A stretch of 64,000 nucleotides of DNA, taken from positions 36,192 through 100,191 of the forward strand of contig QANZ01039169.1 in the NCBI GenBank assembly GCA_003254925.1, in the 5' to 3' direction. A model generated the notes under the pieces. The model made no database searches. It saw nothing but the letters and a program-made list of their open reading frames with translations, and was not told the origin of the DNA. A program made the translations under genes and the position numbers. Source of the DNA: Chamaecrista fasciculata. Its lineage: Eukaryota > Streptophyta > Magnoliopsida > Fabales > Fabaceae. Shown here piece by piece: positions 35,394 through 48,283 of the stretch; position 1 is the stretch's first letter, and each line of letters opens with the position of its first letter.

Positions 35394-38369
35394 CCCCCTT
35401 GAATATTCACAATTTATTGATACGCATTACAAGCTGCTTCATTAAAAACCTTGTCAGGAAAACCCAATGGAACAAAACCATGGCGAAAGAAAAAAGAGTA
35501 CAGCGCATATCTCCCCATTATCATAACATCGCTAAGGATCTTTTAATTGGCGCATTCCAATTTGATAAACTAATTTCTCAAATGCTGCAATGGGCAATGC
35601 CTTCATAAAAATATGCTAAATTATCACTTAATGGAACTTGTTGAACTTCTATGTCGTCTTGCTATACATGCCATATTATCTTCATACAATAAGGTTGACA
35701 CATTTTCTTGCAAAAACAAATTACGCATCTTCTGGATGTGTTGAATTAGTAGTCTCAACTAAACACATTATTGATTTGCTTTATGCATTGTCTCTAAAGA
35801 TTAGATAATAAGCTAGCATCTACATCATCAAGGAATGATGAACTAAATTTATTTAAATAAAATAAACCTTTAACTTTGAAATATTTTTCATTCATTTTCA
35901 ATGTCTTTTGATTAATAAAGAACTATATCTCGCTAGCAAGTATACTGAAAACATTAATCCACTTATAATATAAAGATATGGTATTATAGGACCAAAGAGT
36001 TTCACCTTCATTTGAGGTTAAAAGGATACTTTATCACTTTAAATGATTTATCTAATCATCATGGATGCACCCAGTCCATGAACCTTATCTATATGAAACT
36101 ATCTTAATACATTTTCTATATAATATGAGTAATAATCTCACTATTATAATATGCTTAATCCGTAAGAAGAGACAAAATTTTATCTTTGCAAAATCTTTCT
36201 TGCAAAACTATCAATATTTTACTATTATTTGAACTCTTCAGGAGTTCCAACAATAATAAATATCCACACTATTAATTACACATTTTGATATCTTTTAAAT
36301 TATATTTCTTGAGACAACTATACCACATATGCCCAAGTTTTTTTTTTCCAAACCATGTAGGATTTTATTCATCTTTATTGAACAAGACATCTGACATGCT
36401 TTCTATAATCCTTCAGGGATTTTCATATTTTATTGTCCAATAAGCCATATGAATGGACTATAACCATAGTTATTAGATGCATATCAAGTTTTTCATACAA
36501 TGCCAGACTAATAAAATATTTGAAGAGGGTTGCATCCATCTCCAAAGAATATGTCTTTACTCGTTTCTTTTCCCACAAAGACTTATTTATATTCAACTGG
36601 TTGTGCATCATCATGTTGGTTGTATACCATTATGTCTGTGGACTTGAAGTCAAAAAATTTCCACATTTTTCGAATGAGTTTTACTCATCTTGGATCCTTT
36701 CTTTTCAATTTGGCCAATATTCATGTCGACATCCTTTGACGAATTATTATTCATGATCCTCAATTTCTTTATAATTTGTAATTTGCAGCGCTAGATTATA
36801 CATAAATACTTTGTCGACAATATTTTCCTATCGATTCCATACTTTGACAATAACAAACATATTGAGATCTCATTATTTTCTTCACTTTCAGGTACCTGAA
36901 TCTCTTTCGGAGATTTTTCATTCATTATGCCTTCATATATTTTCTCAATTCGACCATCTTTTTCATATGCTTCTTTTATTTTCGAGGATTCTTATCTCTG
37001 TAACCGATTAGTCCCTTCAAGGACCTTAATATATATTGGAGCATTTTCAGCTGAAAAAACTAACTTTGTCATTACTATGGGCCAGTGAATGCATTTTGCA
37101 ATTTATTTGCAATATTCTTCAAATAAATTATTTTTTGAACTTCAAGTGCACATGAGGATCAAACTACTGTAATAACCATGCATTCCTTGCAATTCATTTT
37201 TTCAGCTATTTTCTTTCGCCCCCTAGTGCTGAAAAATTAATTTCATTGACAAATCATGTCATGAACTATCTCCCTTCAGGAGTTTAAGATATTTAATAAT
37301 TGAGCGGGATCCATACCCAACTTATATTCTCAATTTTTATCAGGGCCCATTCAAATTCGCATGGTGGAACAATATAAATCCAGCACCCAAAGAATTCTTA
37401 AATGAAAAATATTCGGCTCCTGACCCAAAGCCAATAGCATAGGGGAGAATATACGATACGTTGTTAGTTTAATGCGTACAAGTACTGCATCGTATAAATT
37501 GATATGTTCTCATCACACATTTAATTATTCAACAAGACCATCTACCGTGTGGACATAAACACCATAATGTACCACACTTATCCCAACTAGCATATAATAG
37601 CCCTTTAAAACTTGAGATATAAATTCACCAGCATTATAAAATGTTTTTAATGGAATAATCCAAAACTTAAGCTCAATCTTTTTATTTGAACAAAGTGGAT
37701 CGACATGACCACAAGGTGGCACTTCAGGTCCACAATTTTTCTATGAACGCGTTCAAGAATTCCAAGGGATCCAATCCCAACTTTTGCTGGTAATGGTCTT
37801 AAAACCAATTTTCTTTGAGAACATGCAGCATAATAACTCATTATATACAATAAAACCTTTGGTTCTTTAATAGGCATTAATTTTAGTTTGCATTATACGT
37901 GAACCGGGATGGTCTAACTGGTCATAAACGTATCATTTATATTAATGAACTTCTGGTTCATTACTCCTTTAAATTAAGAAACCTCTAGTTCATTACAACA
38001 TATGTTAATGAATTTCTGGTCCATTACAACATATGTTTTAATTGTACTAATACAAATATAGTACAAGTTGGAGGGCTCTTCTGGAGCATACGATCACATG
38101 CCCGATATTATATTTACTTTTTCCTCCATAACATTTTGCTTTCCTTCAGGAAAGCTTGATATAATTCAACATGATATTTGATCGTATGACATACAATATG
38201 ATGAATATATGATTTATATTCAAACAAGAAATCATATAAAGATAGATGAAACTATGAAAGAAAAAAAATAATACAATATTAACATATAAATTGTTAACCA
38301 GATTAAAAATGGACAATAATATATATATATAAATAAAAGAGATTAATAAATTAAATAAAAGGATTTAGT

Positions 38370-38475
38370 TCTTTGGGAACTATCTCATATTTGGTTCATC
38401 AGAAACTATCTCATATTTAGTTTTTCAGGAACCATATCATATTTAGTTTTTAGGAACTATCTCATATTCATTGAG
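38370..38475 (-). repeat. Tandem ~28-bp repeat in copia interior
   Basis: About four units of 'aactatctcatatttagtt' with hairpin-forming ends. The first relic has only two to three units at 2370-2430. The array therefore changed length within the family. Confidence 0.75.
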
Positions 38476-39089
38476 ATACCAAGATGTAAGAACTCATTCA
38501 TATCGTATACTCAAATTTTCTTTGAGTTTTGATATCATACTTTAATAGTATCCAAATACCAAACCACTATAGGGTTTCGTCAAAAAATATAGTCTGGTTA
38601 ATATGAGATTCATACTCTTCTAAAGTATATATTATTACTCTTATAGAGTATCTTTGTGAGATTTTTCAATTCTCTTTCTTCAGAGAAAATTAATCATTAT
38701 CAAAATAAATGTACTGTGAATTCAGGTTCACTTGCCAAAATAAATCAATGACAGTCTCATTTAATAATTGACATATTGTCACTCTCGTCTCTTCTAGAGA
38801 TCCAATATCAATAATTTTAACATATCAAACATCGTCTCTACAGGAAATTCTATCTCAATAATTTTTTTTTATATATCAAATACCTCACAAGATAAATTGT
38901 GATCACATATCAAATCTAAAAATACATCAATAAATCTGCATCTAAAATAAAATATTTATTTTGATATAGGCCTTCAGGTCTATCAAACATTTAGATTGAT
39001 GTTAGTCTTCACAAATATTTTTTAACAACACCGTAATTGCTATCAGCAATTGGTCAAAATATATTTCTATTTGCCTTCAAGATTATTAA

Positions 39090-39375
39090 TTTCTATTTGA
39101 CTATTAGCCTTCATGGCTAATATAACACGACTTCAATAGCCAAATTATTGCCTTCAAGACATTATAAGATCATTTCAATAATCAAACTATTAGCTTTTAG
39201 GCCTAATATAAGACAACTTCAATAGCCAAAGTCTAAGCCTTTGGGGTTGATATTATACAGCTTCAATAGCTAAAGTTTATTAGCCTTCGAGGCAGATATT
39301 AGACAGTTTCAATAGCCAAAGTCTATTAACCGTCAAGGGTGATATTCTATAGCTTCAATAGCCAAAGAACCAAAC
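39090..39375 (-). repeat. Leader tandem repeat of second copia relic
   Basis: Repeated 'cttcaatagccaaa' and 'attagcctt' blocks, the reverse complement of the array at 1540-1790, with one or two more units than there. Confidence 0.75.
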
Positions 39376-39499
39376 TATTGCCCTTGATAAATTATTAACG
39401 TGTGTAATGACCTTTCAATGCACTAATCTTTGGCAAGAATACAATAATTGATTCAACAAGATTGAATCAAAACATCCTTATTTTTTATATTTTATAACA

Positions 39500-40201
39500 G
39501 AAAACTCTTACTTTTATTTATTTTATAGAAAATATTTCAAATCATAAAAATTTATAAAAAGAAAATCCTAAAAACGTATTCTATGTATAAAATTCTATTT
39601 TTGTTAATTTTTCTTTGGAAAATTAATATCTTTTTAAATTTGGTATTATTATTAAATACATTAATTACTAGATATATTTTTTATGAACATTAATTACTAG
39701 ATATATATATGTTGGTCAATGATAACTACAACGATATTACTTTTTATACAAAAATTAAAATTTAAATAAAAATTTAGCAGATACATATTATCTTTTTCAG
39801 GATTAATTAAAATAGTTTCTACAGCATAATTAAAAATTTTATACAGTAAATAAAATTAAAAAAAATGTATACAATTTTAACGAGAAATGGAATCGCCGCC
39901 CTGTATTTTGGAAAGCCGAAAAAACTTCTCATTCAGTCAATTTTTTTTTGAGGAATATTTTAATGATATGAGAGTATTATAATAAAGTTTTATATTAAAG
40001 AAATATTATTTTCAGATGAGTTTTAAAAATTGACGTGATAGCTGGCTGTCTTACCTAGTATTATATATATATATAATATAATTATATAATTATATATCAA
40101 TCACGAGTCATGCGTCCCTTTCTCCTTCAGCCATTATTGGAGCATACATTTTTTTTTCGTGAAGAGCATTCATCTTTTCAAGCCTTGGAAAGTATACAAC
40201 A
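39500..40201 (+). promoter_or_regulatory. End of duplication unit B and 5' flank of the sugar transporter
   Basis: 39505-39810 matches the end of unit A (23255-23580). After about 39830 the DNA is unique. AT-rich TATA-like runs at 40060-40100 lie about 100-140 bp before the transporter start and are the best core-promoter candidate. Confidence 0.5.
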
Positions 40202-43200
40202 ATGGCGTCCGATTCCGAACGTGAAATTATCTCCAAGGTTCTACTCTTAATCATTGCTCTTACTGCAAATAGTTTCGTTTTCGGATTTTGCATGTTAATT
40301 AAATTTGTTACTGTTCGATTGGTTTGGTTTCTGATGAGAGAATGAAAGCATTGGACGATTGGATGCTCGAAAACTGGCAAATAGTATCAATTGGTTTTAT
40401 AGCTGTCGTTATAATTTGCTGGGAATCAGAGAGAGTGAGATTTTCTGTTTTATAGCTGACTTTCCTTTTTTGTTTGCATTTGGTTCAAAATATATGCACG
40501 CCATTCTGTAGTTTATAGGTAAAAACTTGTGTTCCATTTGAATGTATGGAGGGTAGTACTGTAGAAATCTGTATTCCCAAAAAAAGAGTACTGTGCAAAT
40601 TGTTCATCAGTAGAGGCCTATGAGCTGAAATTAGTTATGCCTTATCCATGTTTGAAATCTTTAGAAGAAAGCTGAAGCCAGATTTGAAAAGGTACATAAA
40701 GGCATATGGTGTTTTCCTGGGAACAAAAGTAAAAATGATTGTTGCTTTATGTCATTATGTGGCTCTTGTTCTTTATAATTTGTTGAATATGTCGCTTTTC
40801 ATTAGGACATGAAGTCATCTCATGATATTGGCGGTGCTGGGGAGCCTCTTCTTAGTGGGATTCATGGACCTGAAAACTATTCTACCACTGCTGCTATCCT
40901 GCCGTATGTAATGTGCAATTACATTGTCATTAAGCGTTGATTAATCACAGGATTTTAAGGATAATGTTCAAATTTGTACATCTGCCAATTATTAAAATAA
41001 TAGATGGCTATATATAAACCCTGCAGTTACTTTTCTATCTTGCAATGGAGGGCTATGGATCTGAGAGGATAGTTTGAAGCTATGCCAAGCCATGCATTTT
41101 TGGATATTATCCCATCATTTAATATCTTTGTGTTGTCATTATGTCAGCTGAGCTATTTGATCTGATGTACCTAGCAGATGCCTGATTATTCACATGTTTT
41201 AAATTGTTTTGTTGTTAAGTCTACAGAACATCAGTTTTCAAGTCCAATTTCTTTAGTTCTGCGTAGAAGGAATATATAAAACTTTATTAATATGAATTTC
41301 AATTTTATTTTTCATTTCTCATGCATTTATTTGGTTATGAGTTATGGCCAGGAGATAGAGCAAAAAGTGGATATGAAGTAACGTCCGTAATAAGAGAAAG
41401 AAAGCAAACTGTTACAAAAGATGAAAAACGCATTAACATAATAAAACTATTTAATCCCTCAGTATATCAGAGGAAAGCATACTTTGTATATAGCCATTGG
41501 CCGAACATCATAAAGAGGCAAAGAAAACCAATTATGATACGAAATATGCCGCGGAAAATACTTGAATTTTTGTGGCTAATAGCTGCAAATAATAGAATTC
41601 CAGAAAGCTTTTGGATAGCCACTGACTTGCTGAACAGAGCGGTTGACTAATAATGTGATTATTTTCTTTGATGAGAAGAAAAAGAAAGGAGGAAAAAAAA
41701 CTGCTTCCTGCTACTGCAATTGTACCTAGAAAAGTTCTATTTAAAATTTCAGGTTTCTGTTCCCAGCATTTGGAGGTCTACTCTATGGCTATGACATCGG
41801 TGCCACATCATGTGCTACAATTTCAATCAAGGTACGCCCTTTTACTGTAATGAGAAGATTTTATAGTGTTTCTGTAATTTTTTATTTGGTAAAATAGTTT
41901 TGCAGTTCTTTGCGCCTTTTGTTTTGATAGAGGAGGATCCTTTATCCTACACAGTTGTACTTTTCTTTTTAAAAAAAGAAAAGTGGAAAAAAAATAGCAG
42001 AGAAAAGTTTTTCTTCTTGATGTTGAACATCAAGGTTTAGTGGGTGTAGTTACGATAATTTGTTCCATTGGAAAGTCCCATGTTTCCTTTGAGGATTTGT
42101 GGTAAAAAAATCATTCTTGTGCTAGAGTTTCCTGTACATGCATTATGCTGGATTCTGATGATTATGTAACTAAAAATGATTTCCTATGTTGTATAGTTTT
42201 TAATTGTTACAGTAGCATAAGTTTTCCAGCTTTATTTGTTTGGTAGCGTCCATTTTGTTAATATCTTTAATGGCTGGCCATTAGAGTTCTAGAGAGTGGC
42301 AACTCAAGCACGAAAGAAATATTATAGGGAAGCCTGGAGGAAAGGTTTAATGAGATTTAAGTGAGAAAGAAAGAAATAAGATTCTTGTCTTCTCTTCTTC
42401 TCTAGTCTTCCTCACCAGACAAGATTTTTTTTTATGATTTACTCGATTTATTTAGTATAATAAATTAGTAGTTTTTTTGTTAATTGATTGCTAATCCCCA
42501 AAATAATGGATATCAAACACAACAGGGTAGATGTTTCAAACTCCAAGTAATTAGAACAAGCTTGAAAACTAGATTAAAGCATGAAAAAAAAAATCATGAA
42601 ATAAATATCGTGAGAAGGGAACAATATAAGTCAGGATCAGTTATTTTCATTTTCATGGTTTAAAAAATAATTAGTGCCAGAAAGACTGCTGATTCAGCAG
42701 ATTTTTTTTCTGGCATTTTGCTGTTCTCTATATATACTGAAGTCATCAGTATGTTGTATACTAAAATAGCAAGACGATGACTTGACTAAATTAAAAAAAT
42801 TGAGTTTTATTTTTGCTCTGGAAATTTAGTGGAGCCTTTGCTAACTCTAATTTCTGGTGATAACAATAAATTCTTCGCATATATAGGCCTGTAGATGTAG
42901 ACAAAATCATTAGAATTTCTCTTTTTATGCATTGGTTCAGCTTAAAGTTTTAGCCTAAAGTTTCTTGTTAATCACACCACTTTGTTTCTTTGTCTATTTG
43001 TTTATCGATCTTTAGGAATAACATAACAAAGTGATTTTCCAAATAGACACTTTTTTTTTCATTCATCTTTTCCTTATTCAGAATTCAGTTAATCTTCTTT
43101 TACACTTATCACTTACCTATTATTTGTATTTTCTTGCAGTCACCAACTTTAAGTGGGACATCATGGTATAGCTTGACTTCTGTCCAAATAGGTCTCATAG

Positions 43201-46200
43201 TGAGTTATAAGTTGACTCTACACTTTTTCTTTTCATAATAGTAATAACTGATAACATTTTCCTTTTATTATTCTTATGATTCAATATATTTAACTATTTA
43301 TTCAAAGTTTGTGTTATGTACTGATAGAGAATAAGCACTCATCTATTGCTTTCAAATGAAATGGTACCTTTTGCAGACTAGTGGATCATTGTATGGGGCC
43401 TTGATAGGCTCTTTGTTAGCCTTCAATGTTGCTGACACCCTAGGTGAAGTGACCATTTTAACAATAATGTTGCATTCTCCATATTTTTCTTCCCTGATAA
43501 ACTTTAAGCAATGCATTGGATTTGCAGGAAGAAAGAGGCAGTTAATTATGGCTGCTTCTCTCTATCTTGCTGGGGCTCTTATAACTGCTCTAGCTATTGA
43601 TTTGCCTGTTGTCGTGATTGGGCGCTGTGTATATGGAGTGGGGATTGGATTGGTACGCCTCTCTTTACCATATGGTATTTTTAGCTCATAGCTCTTTGTT
43701 ACTTGATAACTGATAAGTATAGGCAGAATCACGATTGATATGGTTATGTGTGACATTTTATTCCTCATACCACTTGCATATGCCTGCTTCCGCTTAGTGG
43801 TTATACACATTTGAGGAAGCTTATTGATAGTCTTGTATCAGAAGGATTACAAGTAGAAAACAGATTCTTTCTGCATGTTATAAGACTTTTTTCCCCCCTT
43901 TTATTTACTGTTTCATATAGATAAAGTTTTAAAAATGTGTCCATTACTCCATATGAAAATTTTCATCTCTTTTAGGCCATGCATGCTGCCCCAGTATATA
44001 TTTCAGAGACAGCTCCAACTCAGATACGTGGTAAACTAGTTTCTCTCAAAGAGTTCTTTATAGTACTGGGAATGATTGTAAGTTCTCCATCTTTTGAATT
44101 TTTTTGCTCATCTAAAAATGTAATGAAGTCTGCTTGTGGTGTTCATGATGCTTTACAACATGCCACATCCCTTCTTCGTTTTTAGAGCATTATGTTTTGT
44201 CATTAAATTTTATTCTAATACTGTACCTTCATTGCAAATGGTTACTGTCTATAACTTTTTTGCAGGGAGGCTTTGGAGTTGGTAGCTTTCTGGTTGACAT
44301 GATTGCTGGATGGCGCTATATGTATGGCGCTAGCACTCCACTAGCAGCAATGATGGGAGTTGGCATGTGGTGGCTTCCAGATTCTCCTAGATGGCTACTT
44401 TTATGTGCTATACAACGAAAGGGAAATGCCCAAGATTTAAAAGAGGCTGCAATTCTCTCCTTGCGTCGGCTTAGGGGTCCGGTTTTTGGTGACTTAGCTG
44501 CTCAACAAGTAGAAGAGATTATGTCTGAGCTTTATCATGTAGGTGAAGAGAAAGAAGTTACAATAGGAGAACTTTTCCGAGGAAAATGCTTGAAAGCTAT
44601 TGTGATTGGGGCAGGACTAGTCTTGTTTCAGCAGGTAAATTATATTACTTGAGCATCAGAATACAAATGATTGAAAATGCCAACATTTGGTGTGTTTAAA
44701 AGGTGGCATTTATCACAGATCACTGGCCAACCAAGTGTCCTCTATTACTCTGCATCAATCTTTCAGGTATTAAGCCAGTTTAGTACTAGAGAACTTAGTG
44801 AAAATTAGCCAAAAATCTATCTTCTTCATAATCATCATAGCAGTGTTCTTGTATTTTAATACATCACAAACTGGTAGAGTGCAGGATTTTCAGCAGCACA
44901 TGATGCTACCCGAGTCTCTATCCTTCTTGCTTTACTGAAGGTATATATATTGTTCCTGTATCTTGTTTGATCCAATCATACGATATACTGTTCTTACATC
45001 ATGTTAAGATTAATCATATGATACACTGTTCTCATATCATGTTAAATCCAATTATGTTAAGTCAATGCTTTTTCCGACACAATCTTTGTAGGTTGTAAAT
45101 GAGATTTCATGTCTAAACTTGTGTCTGAAATTAAAAGCAAAGTTTATCTAGTTAGGTCTCTGACAATTTACTCTTTACCTTCTATAATCTACCCAAAAAC
45201 AAGAAAGAAAACAGAAGGAGATTGTTCCAATTCATTTTTTTATTTCTTCCCCTTTCCATCATATTTTCCTAGGAAGGCACTTAACTCTGTTTTCATTTCA
45301 TTTGTTGTTGCAGTTGATTATGACTGCTGCTGCTGTTGTTGTTGTTGACAGTCTTGGAAGGAGACCTTTACTACTTGGAGGGGTCTCGGGGATGGTAAGT
45401 TCTAGTTTTCTTTTTCTTTTTTAATAATCTACGACTCTTTTGCAGATTTATTAGCAATTTCCTGAGAATGGAAAGCTTGCTTGCAATTACTGTCTCTAGA
45501 CAAAGAAAGTAGAATGATTGAGGCATGAGACTTTCCAAGAGAAACAATCTTGAAAATTTTAAACTCATAAATTGTGTTTTCTGATTGGCAGGTTATATCT
45601 TTATTCCTTCTGGGTTCATATTACTTGTTCTTGAGTAATCAATTTGTTGTTGCCTTAGTTGGTCTTCTGATGTATGTGGGGTGTTACCAGGTATATAAAT
45701 TTTAAAATTTATCATTTTATTATTTACATATCTATTCCCGTTACAAAATCTCATTCTTTAATTGCTCTTAACTATTAATATGATGACTGATTAATTCAAA
45801 AAACTGATGTTGGAAACTATAAGCTGTTGAAACTTGAAAGCTTGAATCTCAGTATAATAATTAAGAGATATTACATTGATTTCTCTAAATTTTTTATATC
45901 ATGAAAGCATTTTGAGCTGTATTGGGATTCTCATTACAAATTAATTTAATCACATTTCGTCATGTTCTTACAGGTATCTTTTGGTCCAATTGGCTGGCTA
46001 ATGATGTCAGAGGTTTTTCCCTTGCGTCAAAGAGGGAGAGGGCTTAGCATAGCAATACTTGTCAATTTTGGAGCCAATGCTCTTGTCACCTTTGCCTTTT
46101 CTCCACTAAAGGTGATAAGATCTTCAACCTTATAATCTTGGAAGGTGGCTTTAAAAGTTCATAAACTTGTCAATTGTCATCATTGAGATGTCTCAACTCT

Positions 46201-46478
46201 CAATAAATAAAACAAAAACTCAAACAAGAACATCGAAGTTGATCCAATAGTCGAAAAATTTAACATTTTGATAAGCCAAGCTGTCCATCCTTGACAATTA
46301 TTTATGCTCTTTGGAATGTACTCTGACATTTGCCATTTTATGACAGGCATTGCTGGGAGCTGGAATTTTGTTTTACATATTTTGTGTGATAGGGATTGCC
46401 TCTCTTTTCTTTATTTACTTTGTTATTCCAGAAACCAAGGGCCTTACGCTTGAGGAGATTGAGGCCAAATGCCTCTAA
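40202..46478 (+). CDS. Sugar transporter, D-xylose-proton symporter-like / vacuolar glucose transporter (VGT1) type
   Basis: A 12-helix major facilitator protein for proton-coupled monosaccharide transport; Arabidopsis VGT1 sits in the tonoplast. Exons: 40202-40237, 40806-40903, 41753-41831, 43140-43199, 43377-43443, 43528-43652, 43976-44077, 44266-44634, 44719-44766, 44878-44940, 45314-45394, 45592-45690, 45974-46111, 46347-46478; they join in frame to 498 aa (VGT1 is about 500). Family marks in order: FLFPAFGGLLYGYDIGATSC (helix 1), GRKRQ after helix 2, IGRCVYGVGIG, SETAPTQIRGKLVSLKE, LPDSPRWLL, LVLFQQITGQPSVLYY (sugar-binding helix 7), DSLGRRPLL, YQVSFGPIGWLMMSEVFPL, PETKGLTLEEIEAKCL at the C-terminus. 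The start is inferred from MASDSEREIISK, a short acidic cytosolic N-terminus. All splice sites are GT..AG. Plastid or vacuole location cannot be decided from sequence, but no long transit peptide is present. Confidence 0.93.
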
Positions 46479-48283
46479 GATCTGTCATCATAATGGCATT
46501 ATGGAAGAGGTAAGAAATTTGGTTGCATCATGGGAGTGAATAGTAAAAGTCGATTCTTATGAAGCTATGAAAACGCAGATAGTCTTGTAATTTCCAGCTC
46601 TTACCTAAATATGATGCTGTGTATTACATTTAATGGTGAAGAAATGAATGAATAATGATTAGTTGATTACCTTGCGATGCAATTTATTCATCCATTTCTC
46701 AGTCTGGGATAAAAGAATTGGTGGGATGTAATGATTGTGATAGATAAAAAATTATATAAATATTTTAAAATTATATAAAAGTAGAATAAGAAGAAATTTT
46801 TTTGTGGTTGACTTTTATGTAAATAATAATGTGTTTGTTATTTTTTTAATAATTGAATTATTGAGTAAATAAGTTAGTTAAAAGATTTGTATTTAGTATT
46901 GTTGAAAAATTAGTGGGAGTTTTTGCTAATGACATTTATTTTGAAAGTTATCTTTTAATGCTTTTATAATGACATTTATTTTTGTTATTCAAAAAAATTT
47001 GTGTAATATATATATATATATTATGATTATAATTACTCAAACAAATTTACTAAAAGAAAAAAATTAAGTAATCATTCAAAATCAAATTGTCTCATGTAGA
47101 TTGCTCCCGACAATCTTTTAAAGACTCATCCTACAATAATGGAAGATGCTCTTCCAATACTCTAGAGACTATTTTCATCGAATAATCCTATCTTTCTCCC
47201 ACATATGTATATATAGTAACTGAAACTCTAAAAACTAAAATTTGCTTGGATCTTTTGCAATATAAATGTATTGCAATTTAAAGAAAGAAAGATAGAGTTA
47301 GAGAGAAAAAATATTAGTGAGACTTGTCATTTCTTCTTCTAATTTTTTCTTTTCCTCTTTAAATTATAAATGAGAAAAATATAAATATTAGTGAGACTTG
47401 TCATTTCTTCTTCTAATAGACTTGTCATTTCTAATATTAGTGAGAAAAATATAAATGTATACTGCCATTTGATAATCTCTACTACCTTAAACTTTGGAAG
47501 TGTTAAGCAACAATCCTTGTTGTATAACATTTTGAATAATTTTACAAAAAAAGCGGTTGCAAAAGCATCACCCTCCCCAATCGTTAGATTAACATATTTA
47601 TGCCTTGAAATATGTGAAAATAAATATGTTAATAAAAGCATTGCCCTCCCTATATGTTTGTCCTAACATTCTAGGACTAACCTTTATAAAGAAACTAGGT
47701 AAACTTATTTAATAGTCTAAGTCATTAGCACCAAATTCTCACAAGCTTAGTCATTTTATAAAACTCTTTTATGAAATATGCCGAAAGATTTTTTAAATTT
47801 TTAAGTTTAAACAAATAATTACTTTTATTAAAAATAAAATTTTATGTAATTTCACAATTATTTTTGTATTTTTAAAAGTAACATAAAATTTTGAACTTAT
47901 TAAATTCAGACTTAAAAAAATATGATGAATTTCATTTTATTTTAATCGTGATCATAAAAGTAATGACTTACTAGTTTAATTGAACCTCTTTTGTTTACCA
48001 TTCTAATTGAATAGATAAAAGACTAAATAATAAAAAAAAATTGAAAAAGTATAAGACTATTTTTACATAAAAAGAAAAAGATAAAAGGTTGAATTAAACT
48101 CAATCGAAAAGTATAGGACTGCGGTATATATATATATAAAAAGTATAGGACTAAAAGTACAATTTAACTTTTATATTTTTGGAGTTTGGAATGATGTCGT
48201 ATATAACAAAATATAAGTTGGCAATGGCGTAGGCGAGTTTAGGGATTAGGGTTTGTGCATTGGGAGAGAGAGAGAAAATCAAG
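46479..48283. other. Intergenic, AT-rich; small tandem repeat near 47310-47460
   Basis: Includes the transporter 3' UTR and the upstream region of the next gene. 'attagtgagacttgtcattt' occurs twice with a third partial copy (47312-47440). Nothing else is recognised. Confidence 0.6.

Larger units (their letters stand above)
35093..39499 (-). mobile_element. Second copia relic, reverse orientation, left LTR only
   Basis: It is flanked by perfect 5-bp repeats GAAAA (35088-35092 and 39500-39504); unit A has the empty site 'atagaaaacactta' (about 23245). An LTR sits at 35093-35393 and the interior runs in reverse order to 725-5936: RT remnants near 36420-36620, integrase remnants near 37300-37870, leader repeats near 39090-39370. 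The right end lacks an LTR and about 420 bp of leader. Instead the last 25 bp ('cttattttttatattttataaca' region) repeat the outer edge of the left LTR in inverted form. Confidence 0.85.
23674..39830. repeat. Unit B of the tandem segmental duplication
   Basis: It begins at the AG before the orphan CSN3 exon 11 and runs to about 39830, where similarity to unit A (around 23580) ends at 'tttttcaggattaa'. It is longer than unit A mainly because of later insertions: 27767-28587, about 30957-31853, 33387-34788 and the copia relic 35093-39499. Confidence 0.88.

Noticed and set aside
40108..40380. 90-codon minus-strand frame over the transporter start
   Set aside because: It overlaps exon 1 of the transporter in antisense and resembles nothing known.
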